From positions 5,844,391 through 5,908,390 of the forward strand of contig NC_092657.1 in assembly GCF_032118995.1 (NCBI RefSeq): a stretch of DNA of 64,000 nucleotides, in the 5' to 3' direction. The DNA is from Asterias amurensis. Lineage: Eukaryota > Echinodermata > Asteroidea > Forcipulatida > Asteriidae. This document shows positions 1-12,900 of this stretch, piece after piece (positions within the stretch are counted from its first letter, which is position 1; each line of letters begins with the position of its first letter). The position numbers and the translations under genes were made by a program. The notes under the pieces were generated by a model. That model did no database searches and was not told the origin of the DNA. It saw only the letters and a list, made by a program, of their open reading frames with translations.

Positions 1-277
1 CAAACATGCCTCGAAATTGCACGGTTTTCTTTTTACCTCGTCGACTAACACGGTCGGCCATTTTTTTTTATGGGAGTCAAATTTTTGACTCCCATAAATG
101 GCCGACCGTGTTAGTTCGCACAGTACAAGGAAAACCACGCAATTTCGAGGCAAACTTGTGTGGATCATTGTATTCTACTTTTAAAATATCTTTCCAACCA
201 TATGCATCTTATAAAAAAGGGTTACAAACAATTTTTATAGACCAACTCGTCCGATCCAAGGCAACGTGTTCCTTTAA
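1..277. mobile_element. Foldback MITE, cut by the window edge (family ACGTTGCC)
   Basis: A large hairpin centred on GGGAGTCAAATTTTTGACTCCC (75-96), with arms reading TAACACGGTCGGCCAT and its complement. The outer right end reads GACCAACTCGTCCGATCCAA then GGCAACGTGTTCCTTT. The matching left terminus would lie before base 1. Diverged half copies sit at 12904-13075 and 53738-53905. Confidence 0.75.
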
Positions 278-721
278 ACAATTTCAGTGTATCACACCCA
301 ATCAGTGCCCCTGGGCCCCTCTTGCCCTCATCCCCCATGAAATCGGCACGAAGCAATGGCTAGTTGTGGCCGGTGGCAATTTTTGTTCTTCGTACCGGCA
401 AACTGTGTACAAACTTCTACTGACAGTGCCCTCTTCGGAATCCTCCTCCTCATAGCCCACATTGTGTGGAGTACCGCATTCCCGGGCGGACAGAATTCCC
501 TGGGACATAGGCCTAAGACTTAAAATAATTATCATTCGACGGTTAACACTTTCTTAGGTAATTAGACAAGGCTGAACTGCCAAAAAATGAAAAAGAAATC
601 TGAAGTTTAGTTGTCCGAAAACATGTTGGTTTTCAAGAGCCTGTGAGACTTTAAAAAAATTGTTTTGGGTACTGTTAAAGCACTGTAGCGCCATCTATTG
701 ACACTAGTGTGAAATCGTTAT

Positions 722-824
722 AGGAAGTAAAGTGACACGAGCGAAGTCTGGTCAACTGCCTTATAAAAACGTGTATGATTTTGATCATTATGATCGCAGG
801 TGTTGTGAAGTCAGGGCCGTCAAG
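722..824 (+). promoter_or_regulatory. Probable ILVBL core promoter / 5' UTR
   Basis: Holds AGGAAGT (an ETS-type core) at 722-728 and a TATA-like TTATAAAA at 761-768, upstream of the Kozak-like ATG at 825. The transcription start was not determined. 278-720 holds no gene I can support. Confidence 0.3.
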
Positions 825-950
825 ATGGAGGCGAACTCAGTATTTCTGTTAATTTGTAGCTTTTTTCCAATTTCACTATTTATTTTAGTCATCGGACTAC
901 TTATTTATGCAGAGAAGAAAATGGGCTTCTTCTATCAGCGGATACACAAG
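825..950 (+). CDS. ILVBL: ILVBL exon 1 (residues 1-42), membrane anchor
   Basis: Encodes a short polar start, then a continuous hydrophobic stretch and the tail GFFYQRIHK, matching the layout of the N-terminal ER anchor in animal ILVBL. Phase-0 donor GTAATT at 951. A TATA-like TTATAAAA lies about 60 bases upstream. Confidence 0.85.
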
Positions 951-3900
951 GTAATTTTATAGTATTTATGGGTGAATTATTCGCTCGAAATCGGTCGTTA
1001 ATTACCGGCGGCTCACCACACGGAAACTATTAGTAAAAATGCCGGTAAAAATTGTGCAATAGGCAATTAACAGTACAATGCAATGGATGCTTGTCATGTG
1101 ACTAGAATGCAATAGTGGTACATTTATTTGTTTTGTTTGGCTGTGCTGTGATAATGTTACATTACAAACAGCGTATAAATGTAAATTGGGCATAGTTTCT
1201 GGGACGTTTGAACATGTTGACAAAAATGAAAGAGTTTTTTTGAAACGTTTTCGTGTCCTGTGATGTGTCAGTCAGTCAGCATGGTCAGTGCATGGAGTTT
1301 TCTTTGATCATTCGTCATGAATTAAAAAATTTAGTGAATGGGCCTATCCATTATTTATATTAAAACTTCAGTTTGGATTTTAACCTTCCGTATGGAGCCA
1401 CCACTTCTTCACTCATTTTTACAAAAAGGGATTTCTCATTGATGTAATTGTAAATTAGATTGTTTCATATTGAATGAATTGAAAAAGTGGTGGCGACATA
1501 CGAAAAATTTCATGCTGACAATAAAACCAGGGCGAACCCCCATCTCTTTTCGAAAAGTGCACTGGGTTCTTTTATATAAGGGCATTCCACAACATACAGG
1601 ACCAACGGCTCTAGTCCCATCCGAAGGATGAATACAGGTTCATAAAGTGGCCACTGAATACGGATTTTGGCTAACGAGGAAACTCGGCAAGACTCCCACA
1701 TAAGAGTCCCTCTCTAGTAAATTTTTCTTTGTTTAAAGAAACTGGACACCTTTGTTAATAATTGTCAAAGACCAGTCTTATCACTCGGTGTTACTCAACA
1801 ATGCAAAAATAACAAACCTGTGAAAATTTGAACTCAATTGGTCGACGAAAAAATACCCTTGTTGTAGCACAAGATTTGTGCTTTCAGATGCCTTGATTTT
1901 GAGATCTCAGCTGAGATCTCGAAATCAATTCAAATATTTTAGTGGGAAGTTACGTCTTTCATAAAAACTATGTACTTCAGAGGGAGCTGATTCTCACAAC
2001 GTTTTATACTATCAACAGCCCTCCATTGCTAATTGTTACCATTTAAGTTTTTACACTAAAAGTGTCCGGTGCCATTAACCATTGACTCTCACTACGTCTT
2101 TCTTGACTATAGGCAGACCCAATGTCAGAGCGCCACGGTGGAGAGCTTGTTGCAGAGGCTCTGAAGGCCCATGGGGTGGAGTTCATGTTCACTCTATGTG
2201 GCGGTCATATATCACCGGTCAATGTCGCTGCCGATAGACTTGGTATACGCATCATTGATACTAGACATGAGGTGAGTACTGGGTTGGTTAGTGTAGCACC
2301 TTATAGCGCCCTCTGTTGACAAGATATCATGCAAGATTCTTATTCAAAGATTAAAGTTCATAGGTTAATAACAGAAGTAGCTCATCTTTATGGATTTGTT
2401 ACAACTTACAACTCGTCTAGAACCTCCATCTTCGCCTTTGAAATAAAGCAGATGTATAGGCCTGGGCGACTATAGTGAAATTTACTACACGACTAGTCGC
2501 ACCTCATAAAGTCGCGACTACAACACTAGTCGGTGACTGATTTTAATTCCCCAAAATGCATTGCGCCAATTTTTTTTCAGTGGCAATGCCTGGCTGAGCT
2601 GTGTAGGTCACCAGACGCAAGCTCTGGGCTGAATTTCATGTCTCTGCTTACTGCAGAATTCTGTGCTTACGATCACCATTCTTCGCTTCCGTGCCGACTT
2701 ACTGCGCTAGCTGTGTAAGGGAAGAATGCTTAGTAACTGGATGTGTACGTATGCATGTACACTCAAGCCAAAATTCCCTGCTAACATGCGAAATATGCTT
2801 GAAATACATGTAAGCTTGGGCGATACCATGATACTATTGAATATCGCGATACTAATTTGGAAACGATTTTGATATCGGATTGATCGATTTGGTTTTAATT
2901 GAAACATCGATATATCGCGATATATCGCGATATATCGCAATATCGATTAAGTATCACAATATCGCGATTTATTTACTAGCTGAGACATCTTGCACCCCAT
3001 AGGTTTGGAGTAAAACCAGAAGAATAGGTCATTAGAACACCTCTCTTATGCTATGACTGTCTCTTCTACAATTTTCACTGGGAGTTTGAAGACTGATGCT
3101 GTCAAATTTAATTAATCGCGATTATATCGAATATCGCGATATATTGTCGGTGATATATCGTGAATAAAATAAATCGATATCGCCCAAGCTTAAGTACATG
3201 TAAGCTTCCGCAAGCACCAGTTCTTGGCTTGGTAAGCTAAGCCATGAAATTGGGCCCTGCTGTTGTCAGCAGTAGAGTGTGGGCTCAAATCCCTGTCTTG
3301 ACACTTGTGCCCTTGAGTAAGACACTTAAAGCCATTGGACACTTTCGGTACAGAAAAAAAAGAAAAAGTTCACAGATTTACAAATAACTTACAGGGTTTA
3401 CAGAAGGCAATGGTAAAAGACTTTTCTTGATTATTCCATGAAATGCTCAATATATCGAGAGTTACGGATTTATTTTAAACACATGTCATGACACGGCGAA
3501 GCGTGCGGAAACAAGGGTGGGTTTTCTTATTATTTTCTCTCGACTCCGATGACCAATCAGCCTAAATTTTCACAGGTTTGTTATTTTATATACACGAAGT
3601 GTGGGCCTTGAACAATACTGTTTACCGAAAGTGTCCAATGGCCTTAAAACCATAGTCGCTGTCTGAAAACGTTCAGGGAAGGTATGTAGTGCAGTCTGCT
3701 CTACCAGCCAGAGTCCTAGTAGTGGATGATACCCATGCCTGCATCATCATCATCAGTACGGACTGTGAAGTGGATATATATAGCCCTGATTCAGCACCAG
3801 CAGTAGGTGGTTACGGCTACTGATTTCTGAAGTGTTTACACATTGTAAACGTAGACCAGCATTTCTAAAATTGGATCAACCCATGACCACTGATTTTATC

Positions 3901-6900
3901 CTTTGTTTGTTTTGTTTATTTTTTTTGCAAGATAGGCTTATTATAATCTTCATAATTCTGGACGAACTGATGATAACCATCCATAAGATAACAATGTTGT
4001 AACCAATAAGGTCAAAAAACTACATGTTTTTTGTCCTGTCTTTTTGAAAAAAAAAAGAATGAAGCCTGTCCATTGTTTTAGCACTTCAGGAAACCTTTTT
4101 TTTTTAAAAGCCACTGGAAACTGTTGGAGAGCTGTTGATAATATAAAGCACTGCGAGAAATGGCTCCCTCTAAAGTAATGTATTTTTTAGAATGAATTAA
4201 TTTCTCACTAAAATGTTTGAATTGAATTCGAAACCCCAGCTGAGGTCTCGAGTTCAAGGCATCTGAAAGCACACAACTTCGTGTGACAAGGGTGTTTTTT
4301 CTTTCATGAATCTCTCGCAACTTCGACGACCAATTGAGTTCAAATTTTCACAGGTTTGTTATTTTGTGCATGTATGTTGAGATACACCAAGTGAGAAGAC
4401 TGGTCTTTGACAATTACCAATTAGTGTCCAGTGCCTTTAAAGGGAAGGTAAACGTTTGGTAATTACTAGCCTTGCTCAAGGCAGTCGAATTATTCACTCC
4501 GAAAAAAGACCACCGCTGTATAAAAACCCACCCGTATTCACTGTGCGTAAAACCCACCCGTATTCACTGTGCGTAACATCGCACGACACGATGCCCCCGT
4601 ACACTATCCCCATGCGGAGGCCGTCAGGCCGACAGCCTTGTAGGATCTGTGTTGAAGCCACTGACCTCATTACTATAATAAGCGAAGAGTTCCCACGGTC
4701 AGCTCATTACCATAATGCCCGCGAAAGACGAGACATGTTTACCTCACACACCACCACCACGGACGCATGATAGGGTCCAAAGGTCGTGATAAGGGAAGTG
4801 CGTGATTGGACGTCAACATGAATAATTCATTTGCCTCACATCCTGTGTTGTCTGATAGGTCTGACGAACGATATACATATTCATGAGCTGCATACTAGCA
4901 TATCCTAGAGCCCCCCCAATTTCGTCCACTATTGGAATTTTTTCAATACAACACATTAAAACGGGAAGATACAGACCCGACAAGGCTGTCGGCCTGACGG
5001 CCTCCGCATGCGGTTAGTGGTGTACGAGTGCGATGACTTGTGTGAACAGTATTCGTGCGATGTGACAGTGTGTATACGGGTGGGTCATTCGGTGTGATCG
5101 CACACACCATGCACAGGGTATACGGCGGGTGGGTTTACAGCTGCGTCTTTTCGGAGCGAATAATGCGACTGCCTTGAGCAAGGCTAGGTAATTACTTAAA
5201 AAAAACTTATTTATAAACTTTAAAACTAACTTGGTAACGAGCATTGGAGAGCTGTTGATGGTATAAAACATTGTGGGAAACGACTCCCTCTGAAGTAACG
5301 TAGTTCTTGAGAAAGAGGTAATTTCTCACTAAAATATTAAAAGACTTTCTATCTGAAAGCACCCAAATTCGTCCAACAAGGGTGTTTTTTCTTTCATCAT
5401 TTTCTTGCAACTTCTATGACCAATTGAGCCCAAATTTTCATAGGTTTGTTTTTTTGTGCATGTATGTTGAGATACAGGGCAATTCCATGAAGAAGTGGAC
5501 ATGACCTCAAAATTTAGAATTGTGTTTTTTAAGTAAAAATTAGGCTTATATTGTAGCATATACATCAAATATTCAGGAAAAAATGGTTTCAATGTCATGT
5601 CTTTGCAAGAAAGTTACAAAAAAATAATTTTTGTGCCAACAATGTTTTATCATGAAATTATGTGTAAAAAAGTTGTGCAACTTCAATCTACTACTGAAGG
5701 GGGAAGATAACAAGGTATCAAATCAATCTAGTCATATTTATTCATTGATTGGACCTACACATTGGCTGCAATCGTCAAAATTTGTGTTTGTGATAGATTC
5801 AGACCATCAATCTGTGAAGCTTGTACCCCCATTAAACCTTATGTAACGTAACTAACCAAAACTTCCAATTGTTTCTGCCTGTAGAGAAGGCAATCAATTA
5901 AAATGTTTATATCTTGAATTTTCCTACTTGGTGCAATCCTTAATTAAAATAAGGAAGGAAAAATCATAAAAATTGTACCATGTGGAAAATAGAAGCAGTC
6001 AAAAACTGTAACGTAACTAACTATGTAACGTAACTAACCGGACCGTAACGTAACTAACCGACATAAAGACTATTAAGATGCTGCTAAGTTGACACAAGCA
6101 TAAGTTTTCAGCCATGTTGTAGAGTTTAAACAAGTTAGGGAAGTGTGAAACTGTTCTTTGACCCACAATTCAACTTCTAGCAATGTTTTGTTTGCCATGT
6201 GCCTCATTTTGTCTGTATGCATATTATGTATGCAAGATCCATGCGCAACACCCCTGTCCTACAAGTTCATTTTCTTCAACTTTTGTGGTGAACTTTTTGG
6301 GGTAAGTTTGATAACAATAAAGTTACATGGTGTAATCCACATGAATTTTATTTTAAAGGGTTATCTTAAAGTTGTATTTCTCTTCTATATACTAAATTAA
6401 TGAGAGTTTGTGTACAAGTGCTGCATGTGTATAATTCTAACATTGTTCATCAGGTACATACATATGTGTAGTTATAAAAATTGCAATTTTCAAAAAAGTT
6501 GATTGACTTTGTTCCTTATTTTTATGTCCATAGATCAAACTGGCCATTTTCAAACAGGGAAAAGCAATTAGCAACACTAAGAAAACATAAAGGCAGCTAG
6601 TCACTACAAAAAAATACAACTAGGAGAAAAAGGCAGTGGCCGTCCAGACATTTTGTGACATAAGAAACAGCGAGAGATTTTGCTGTCTAATCGTCAACAA
6701 TATCAGCTTGTATGTAAGGGGGAAGCAAACTCATTATAAGCTTGTTGCCCTGTGCAAACAGACCATGGGATGCGATTAGTGTGAAAAAAACAAAAACATT
6801 TTGATGTGCATCTCGTAGAGATTTTTTTTAGGACAAAGCACAAAAAACAGTAGGACCGGAACGTGTTCAAAAGGTTTAATATTATAATAAGTCTTCCTTT

Positions 6901-9900
6901 GTACATGGATAATCAAAGGCTTTAGTTATTAATTAGGGAGGGGGTACATGTATGTAGTAGAAGGGCAAAGAGGAACTGGTGTTGGTAGGTCAGGGTGGGG
7001 TTAGGAAAGTAGGGAGGGTGTGATGAAGAGAGAGAGACTGCCCATTTAAGCATTAAGCTGAAAAGCAGTGTGGAGCGTGACAGCTGTACTTCAAGAGCAG
7101 CACAAGATTGAAATTCGCTGGACTTTCTTCTGCACCTCCCATGGCAAAGGTCATGTGGATGGCATGGGAGGGGCAGTGAAGCATCTTCTGTAAAATGGCC
7201 CACTCAAAATGTTTGTATCTTCTATACGAGGGACAAAATGATTTTCAAGCTAGATGTGCCAGAAAATGTCAACAATCGCGAGCATTTCAAAATTTCTGTT
7301 CAACTGTAAGATTAGTGTCCATGACCAAGATTCAAGACAAGCGACTCATTTAACATCCTTTCTATTGTTTTGTTTTCTTTGGTATCTATGTAAGAGAGAA
7401 ATTCACTTGGTTTATTGTGACTTTAAAATACTGCATGGCTTATGAATGTAAAGGAACAAGTTTATATGTTACAGATATAAACATTTTGTAATATATGTGA
7501 CCTGGGTTAATGATATGGCGAGGTAATGGCTTTTTATACCTTTTTTGCAATTTTGTTACCAAATATTACTTTATTCCATTGTTTTTTGCTTAATTGATTT
7601 GTATATAGTGTAGTATTGCATACTAGTTACTAATATAGACCAGATTAGAGCTGTGAGTGAAGTACAAAGGGTGTATCACAAATAATATTAGTCATGGACA
7701 AAGTGTAACGTAACTAACTGTAACGTAACTAACCATGATTTTGGGGCAATGCCTGGAACTGATAAGAGTTATTTTATTTTTTCCCCTACCAAAACACTTG
7801 CTAGTACCCTTGTAGTTATAGAAATAGTAAAGTTTGTTTCAGCTGTACCCTGTTTGAGGAAACTTTTTGTTCAAAGACATGCATTTTTTTTCCATGTCCC
7901 TTTTTTGTAACGTAACTAACCAAAATTAAACTGATCATAACAACGGAATAAATGTGTCTAGAAGTTTGTAATTTTGTTGTATATTAGGTCTAACCAAGAT
8001 GTTGCCATGGTACAAAAATGGAGACTTGATAGGCTTTCATGTTAATATTGGAGATCACAGAGCTGTGCTAAGCAGCTAAAAGTGTAACGAAACTAACCGT
8101 GGAATTGCCCTACACCAAGTGAGAATACTGGTCTTTGACAATAACCAATTAGTGTCCAGTGCCTTTTAAAGGGAAGGTAGACGTTTGGTAATTACTCATA
8201 ACAAATATAAACTTAAAAACTGACTTGGTAACGAGCACTGGAGAGCTGTTTATGGTATAAAACATTGTGGGAAACGACTTCCTCTGAAGTAATGTAGTTT
8301 TCAAGAGGAGGTTATTTCTCACTAAAATAATAAAAGACTTCCTATCTGAAAGCACACAAATTTGTCCAACAAGGAAGTTTTTTCTTTTATCATTTTCTCT
8401 CAACTTCGATTCATGACCAATTGAGCCCAAATTTTCACAGGTTTGTTATTTTGTGCATGTAGATATACATACCAAGTGAGAATACTGGTCTTTGACAAAT
8501 TACCAATTGCCTTGAAACGAAACGGGAAACTTTAAATCGTTTTATTTGGGTGAAAGGTAATCCAAACCCAGGTACATGTATCAAAGGAAATCCTTTCTCA
8601 AGCTAATTGTAAATGAAAAAGGATGAACCCCTTGAATAATCGTTAAGATTTATAACTTTTCACCCCAGAAAGAATTGAACCTGAGAAAAAGATTTGCATG
8701 AAATGTTGTGTACGAGTCAGATTCCTGTTTTCACTTTAAAAAGTTTGTGTCTGTCCTTAAAAGTCTAGGACCCTCATATTGCATGGTCAGTAGGCCTACA
8801 TTGCAAACTGCTTGAAAAGCAATTGAAAACATAATTTTGTATTTGTCTGGCCCTGTTAGGTTAGTAGCAGTGATAATGGATTAAAGACAGTGGACACTAT
8901 TAGTATTTGTCAAAGACCAGTCTTCTCACTTGGTGTATCTCAACATATATAAAACAACAAACCTGTGAAAATTTGAGCTCAATTGGTCGTCAAAGTTGCG
9001 AGATATGAATGAAATAAAAAACACACTTGTCACACGAAGTTGTGTGTTTTCAGATGCTTGATTTCGAGACCTCAAGTTCTAAATCTGAGGTCTCAAAATC
9101 AAATTTGTGGAAAACTACTTCTTTCTTGAAAACTAGTCCACTTTAGGGAGAGCCGTTTCTCACAATGCTCTTTACTACCAACCTCTCCCCATTACTTGTT
9201 AACAAGTAAGGTTTTACATCAGTATGTAAGCTTGGGCGATATCACGATATTATCGAATATCGCGATACTAATTTGGAAACGATTTCCATATCGGATCGAT
9301 TTGGATTTAATCGAAGTATCGATATATCGCGATATATCGTGATATCGATTAAGTATCGCAATATCACGATGTATTTCCTAGCTGAGACATCTTGCACCCA
9401 ATAGGTTTGGAGTAAAACCAGAAGAATAGGTCATTAGAACACCTCTCTTATGCTATGACTGTCTCTTCTACAACTTTCACTAGGAGTTGTAAGACTGATG
9501 ATGTCAAATTTAATTAATCGCGATTATATCAAATATCGCGATATATTTTCGGCGATATATCATGAATAAAATAAACCGATATCGCTCAAGCTTAGTGTTA
9601 TGCTGTAATTATTTTGCTTAATTACCAATAGTGTCCACTGCCTTTAAGTATGCGTACATTTTAGCCTACATGTATGTGTGGTGTCTGAATGTACAATACA
9701 AATGTATACATTCATTACAGTACTAGCCCTGGCGGCCTTACACTTTCGTTTTGTACTACAGTGACGTCCTGGACATCAGGGTACATTTCTGGGGCGGAAA
9801 ATTTTCACAGCTTCATAACTCAAATCTTACCTACAAGAAAGCACCAATTACAACAGATTCACATTCCATGGCAGCATATGTTTTTCTGCGGTGGGTTTTG

Positions 9901-12900
9901 ATCGTCATACATGTATATTCTTCACAAATCCGTCATTTTCATGAAATAATGCAGCTCCCAACGTTAAGGAATTCCCATTTTTGTTCGTACTCTCACAGTC
10001 TGCCGTGTGTACGCAAGACGCACGACGCACAAATTTTGAATTGTGTTGTTAACACTGCAGTCATGATACGATAACCAAAAATTCATGCGTCTAAGCTTGC
10101 ATCATGCGTCTTGCACGCGAATGTACAGAACTGTGAGAAAACGATCGAAACAGGAATTTTTTAACGTTGGAAGCTGCATTATTTCACGAAAATGACGGAT
10201 TTGTGAGGAAAATATGAGGACCAAAACCCATCGCAGAAAAATGTATGCCGCCATGGAATGTGAATCTGTTGAAATTAGTGGCTTGTTGCAGGTAAGATTT
10301 AAGTTATGAAGCTGTGAAATTTTTCCGCCCCAGAAACGGGCCTCAATAGTTAGGACTCTGTTCCTGTGTACAGAGAAAGAGTCCTAACATGCCTAATACA
10401 GTACATAATGTAACAAACATGTGCTTTGTCAGGGTTTCGGAATGTCTGGTCACATTTTTGAACCTTTGCACAGATGTGTGTGTCCATTTTTTGTTACCAT
10501 GGAGACCAAGAACTAGACCTATGAGGCCAAATAAGAGAAAATACCAGTTGATCGTCTGGGTTTTTCCAAAAAGAGGAGGATGATGGCCTTTTAATTTTTA
10601 AATTTTTATTCTTTATCAAATGTGGCCACCAAGCATTTTAATTCAAACTGGCCACCTATTCAGTTTAAAGTCACATTACAACATGTATGGAGTAACAAAA
10701 TCTAGTATAAGTAAGTAAATTGAGAAAAACACAGAAAATTTGTCTTGATGAAAAAAAAGTAAAGTAGAAAAATAGAAGGAAAAAAATGATGCGGCCTCAA
10801 AAAAAGGATGAGGGAGGGGACCATCAACTAGTGTTTTGTTTATATGACCTTACCAAAAAGGATTGTCTGATGATAGGGGAATTTTAAAGACTGGGTGATC
10901 CACACTAAATATGTTGTATGTACAAAGTCTATGGGGAAATGTGAAGTACAGGGACAAAGAAAAGAACAATGAAATGCAACATGAATGCAGATTTTATAAT
11001 GGATGTTCTGTTTGTGTATGTTGACTGAAGGTCCAATGGTCCAAATTACTTGATTTACATTCCCTACATTAGGCTTAAAGGCAGAGGACACTATTGGTAA
11101 TTACTCAAAATAATTATTAGCATAAAACCTTTCTTGGTGACGAGTAATGGGGAGAGGTTTATGGCATAACACATTGCGAGAAACGGCTCCCTCTGAAGTG
11201 CCATAGTTTTCGAGAAAGAAGTAATTTTCCACGAATTTGATTTAGAGACCTCAGATTTAGAACTTGAGGTCTCGAAATCAACCATCTAAACGCACACAAC
11301 TTCGTGTGACAAGGGTGTTTTTTCTTTCATGACCGATTGAACTCAAATTTTCACAGGTTTGTTATTTTATGCATATGTTGAGATACACCAACTGTAAAGG
11401 CTAGTCTTTGACAATTACCAATAGTGTCCACTCCCTTTAACAAAACAAATGTTATGTTGCCGTAAAAAGGCCCCCAAAATTAGGGTAGGTAGGAAGGTAG
11501 GGATTTTTTTTCCCCCTCCCAGCTACGAAAATGACATGTTTTCTAATTGTTTAAAGCTGGTAGTATACACAATAACAAAAGAAAACAAGGCTACACACAA
11601 CAAATAGCATGTTTTTAAACTCTTGATGACATTTATTTTATTTTTATGTCTTTAATATATTTTAATCATTAAATTTCTTCCCTTGAAAAAATAAAAATAT
11701 CCAGGGTCGGTCGTATTTTTAAGGGTAGGTCGGGTTACGCCAACATAACATTTTTTTTATTTATGCCTTAGCGGCCTACAGATGGGCATGTGTACCATGG
11801 AGGAAGAAAAACACACTTTCCTTCCTCCATGGGCATACATGTACATGTACTGTACTCTGTGTACAATGTACGTAGTCTTGACTCTGTACAAAGTGCCCCA
11901 GAACACCAGCTGACCAGGGCCCACTTTCATGTCTCTCTGCCTGCTTTAAAAGCAGAATATTTCCTGTTTGAAAAATAATTTCCACTGCTTGTCCACAACA
12001 AACGTACATGTTTTACTTTACATGTAGTCCTTATATAGAGTTTTATAAAACAGGAAACCAGTAAATATTTTGGATGGTAACCAATTCAAGGGCAAACATT
12101 CGTATAGATGCTTTTAAAGCAACTGCTGTTGTAGCAGGAGACCAGCCTGTAGGTCCCGTGGCCATTTTCTGGGAACACAGGTTTGAAAGTGTTTTTGTGT
12201 TCCCTGAAGAATACCGAGCAACTTTGACTTGGGCTGCCCCCTTGAAAATGTCAGGCATTTCCGGTAGTGGTCAACAAAGGTCAACCAGAGTCGTGGGTTA
12301 TTTAAGGCCTGCTAAGTACTATAACAGTGAGTTTGGCATGATACTCCGCTGGTTGTGTTTTCAGAGGCAAATTCATGTTTTTGTTTTAAGATCATTTACT
12401 CACCAATTACAGCACACGCAGGTGTTTCGGCATGAACAACACTTTATAGAAGGATAAGGAGCAATAAGCCAGGAATGTCAGTTGGCGCATGTCTGTTACA
12501 GCTGACAACAGATTTTGTCTATCTCCCGTAACCTTTTGACTATTGGAGATAGACAAAATGCGTTGTCAGCAATAACAGACATGCGCAGCTGGAACTCCGA
12601 AGTGGCTTATTCCAAACGGCATTGGGGCCCTATAACATTTCCCACTTTATAATTTGTTCCCATTGTCTTTCAATTCTTACTACAGGCATCTGCCGTCTTC
12701 GCCGCTGACGCCGTTGCACGTCTCTCCGGTAAGATCGGTGTCGCCATTGTGACTGCCGGTCCTGGATTGACCAATACCATCACGGCTGTAAAGAATGCGC
12801 AGATGGCTGAGTCACCAGTACTACTCATGGGGGGAGCAGCAGCAACGATGCTCAAGGTGAGTGGCTGTGTAATTAGTAGAGTGTTGGTTCCAATCCTGGT

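Larger units (their letters stand above)
4441..8167. mobile_element. MITE (GTTTGG subfamily) split by two later insertions
   Basis: The host element is readable as 4441-4466, 5187-5476 and 8111-8167. Removing the two insertions and one copy of each target duplication restores the same order as the neighbouring copies (GGTAATTAC..., GAGATACACCAAGTGAGA...). Confidence 0.8.

Noticed and set aside
9689-10074. Two overlapping ORFs of 70 and 107 aa
   Set aside because: They cover one arm and the loop of the 551-bp foldback element in ILVBL intron 2.
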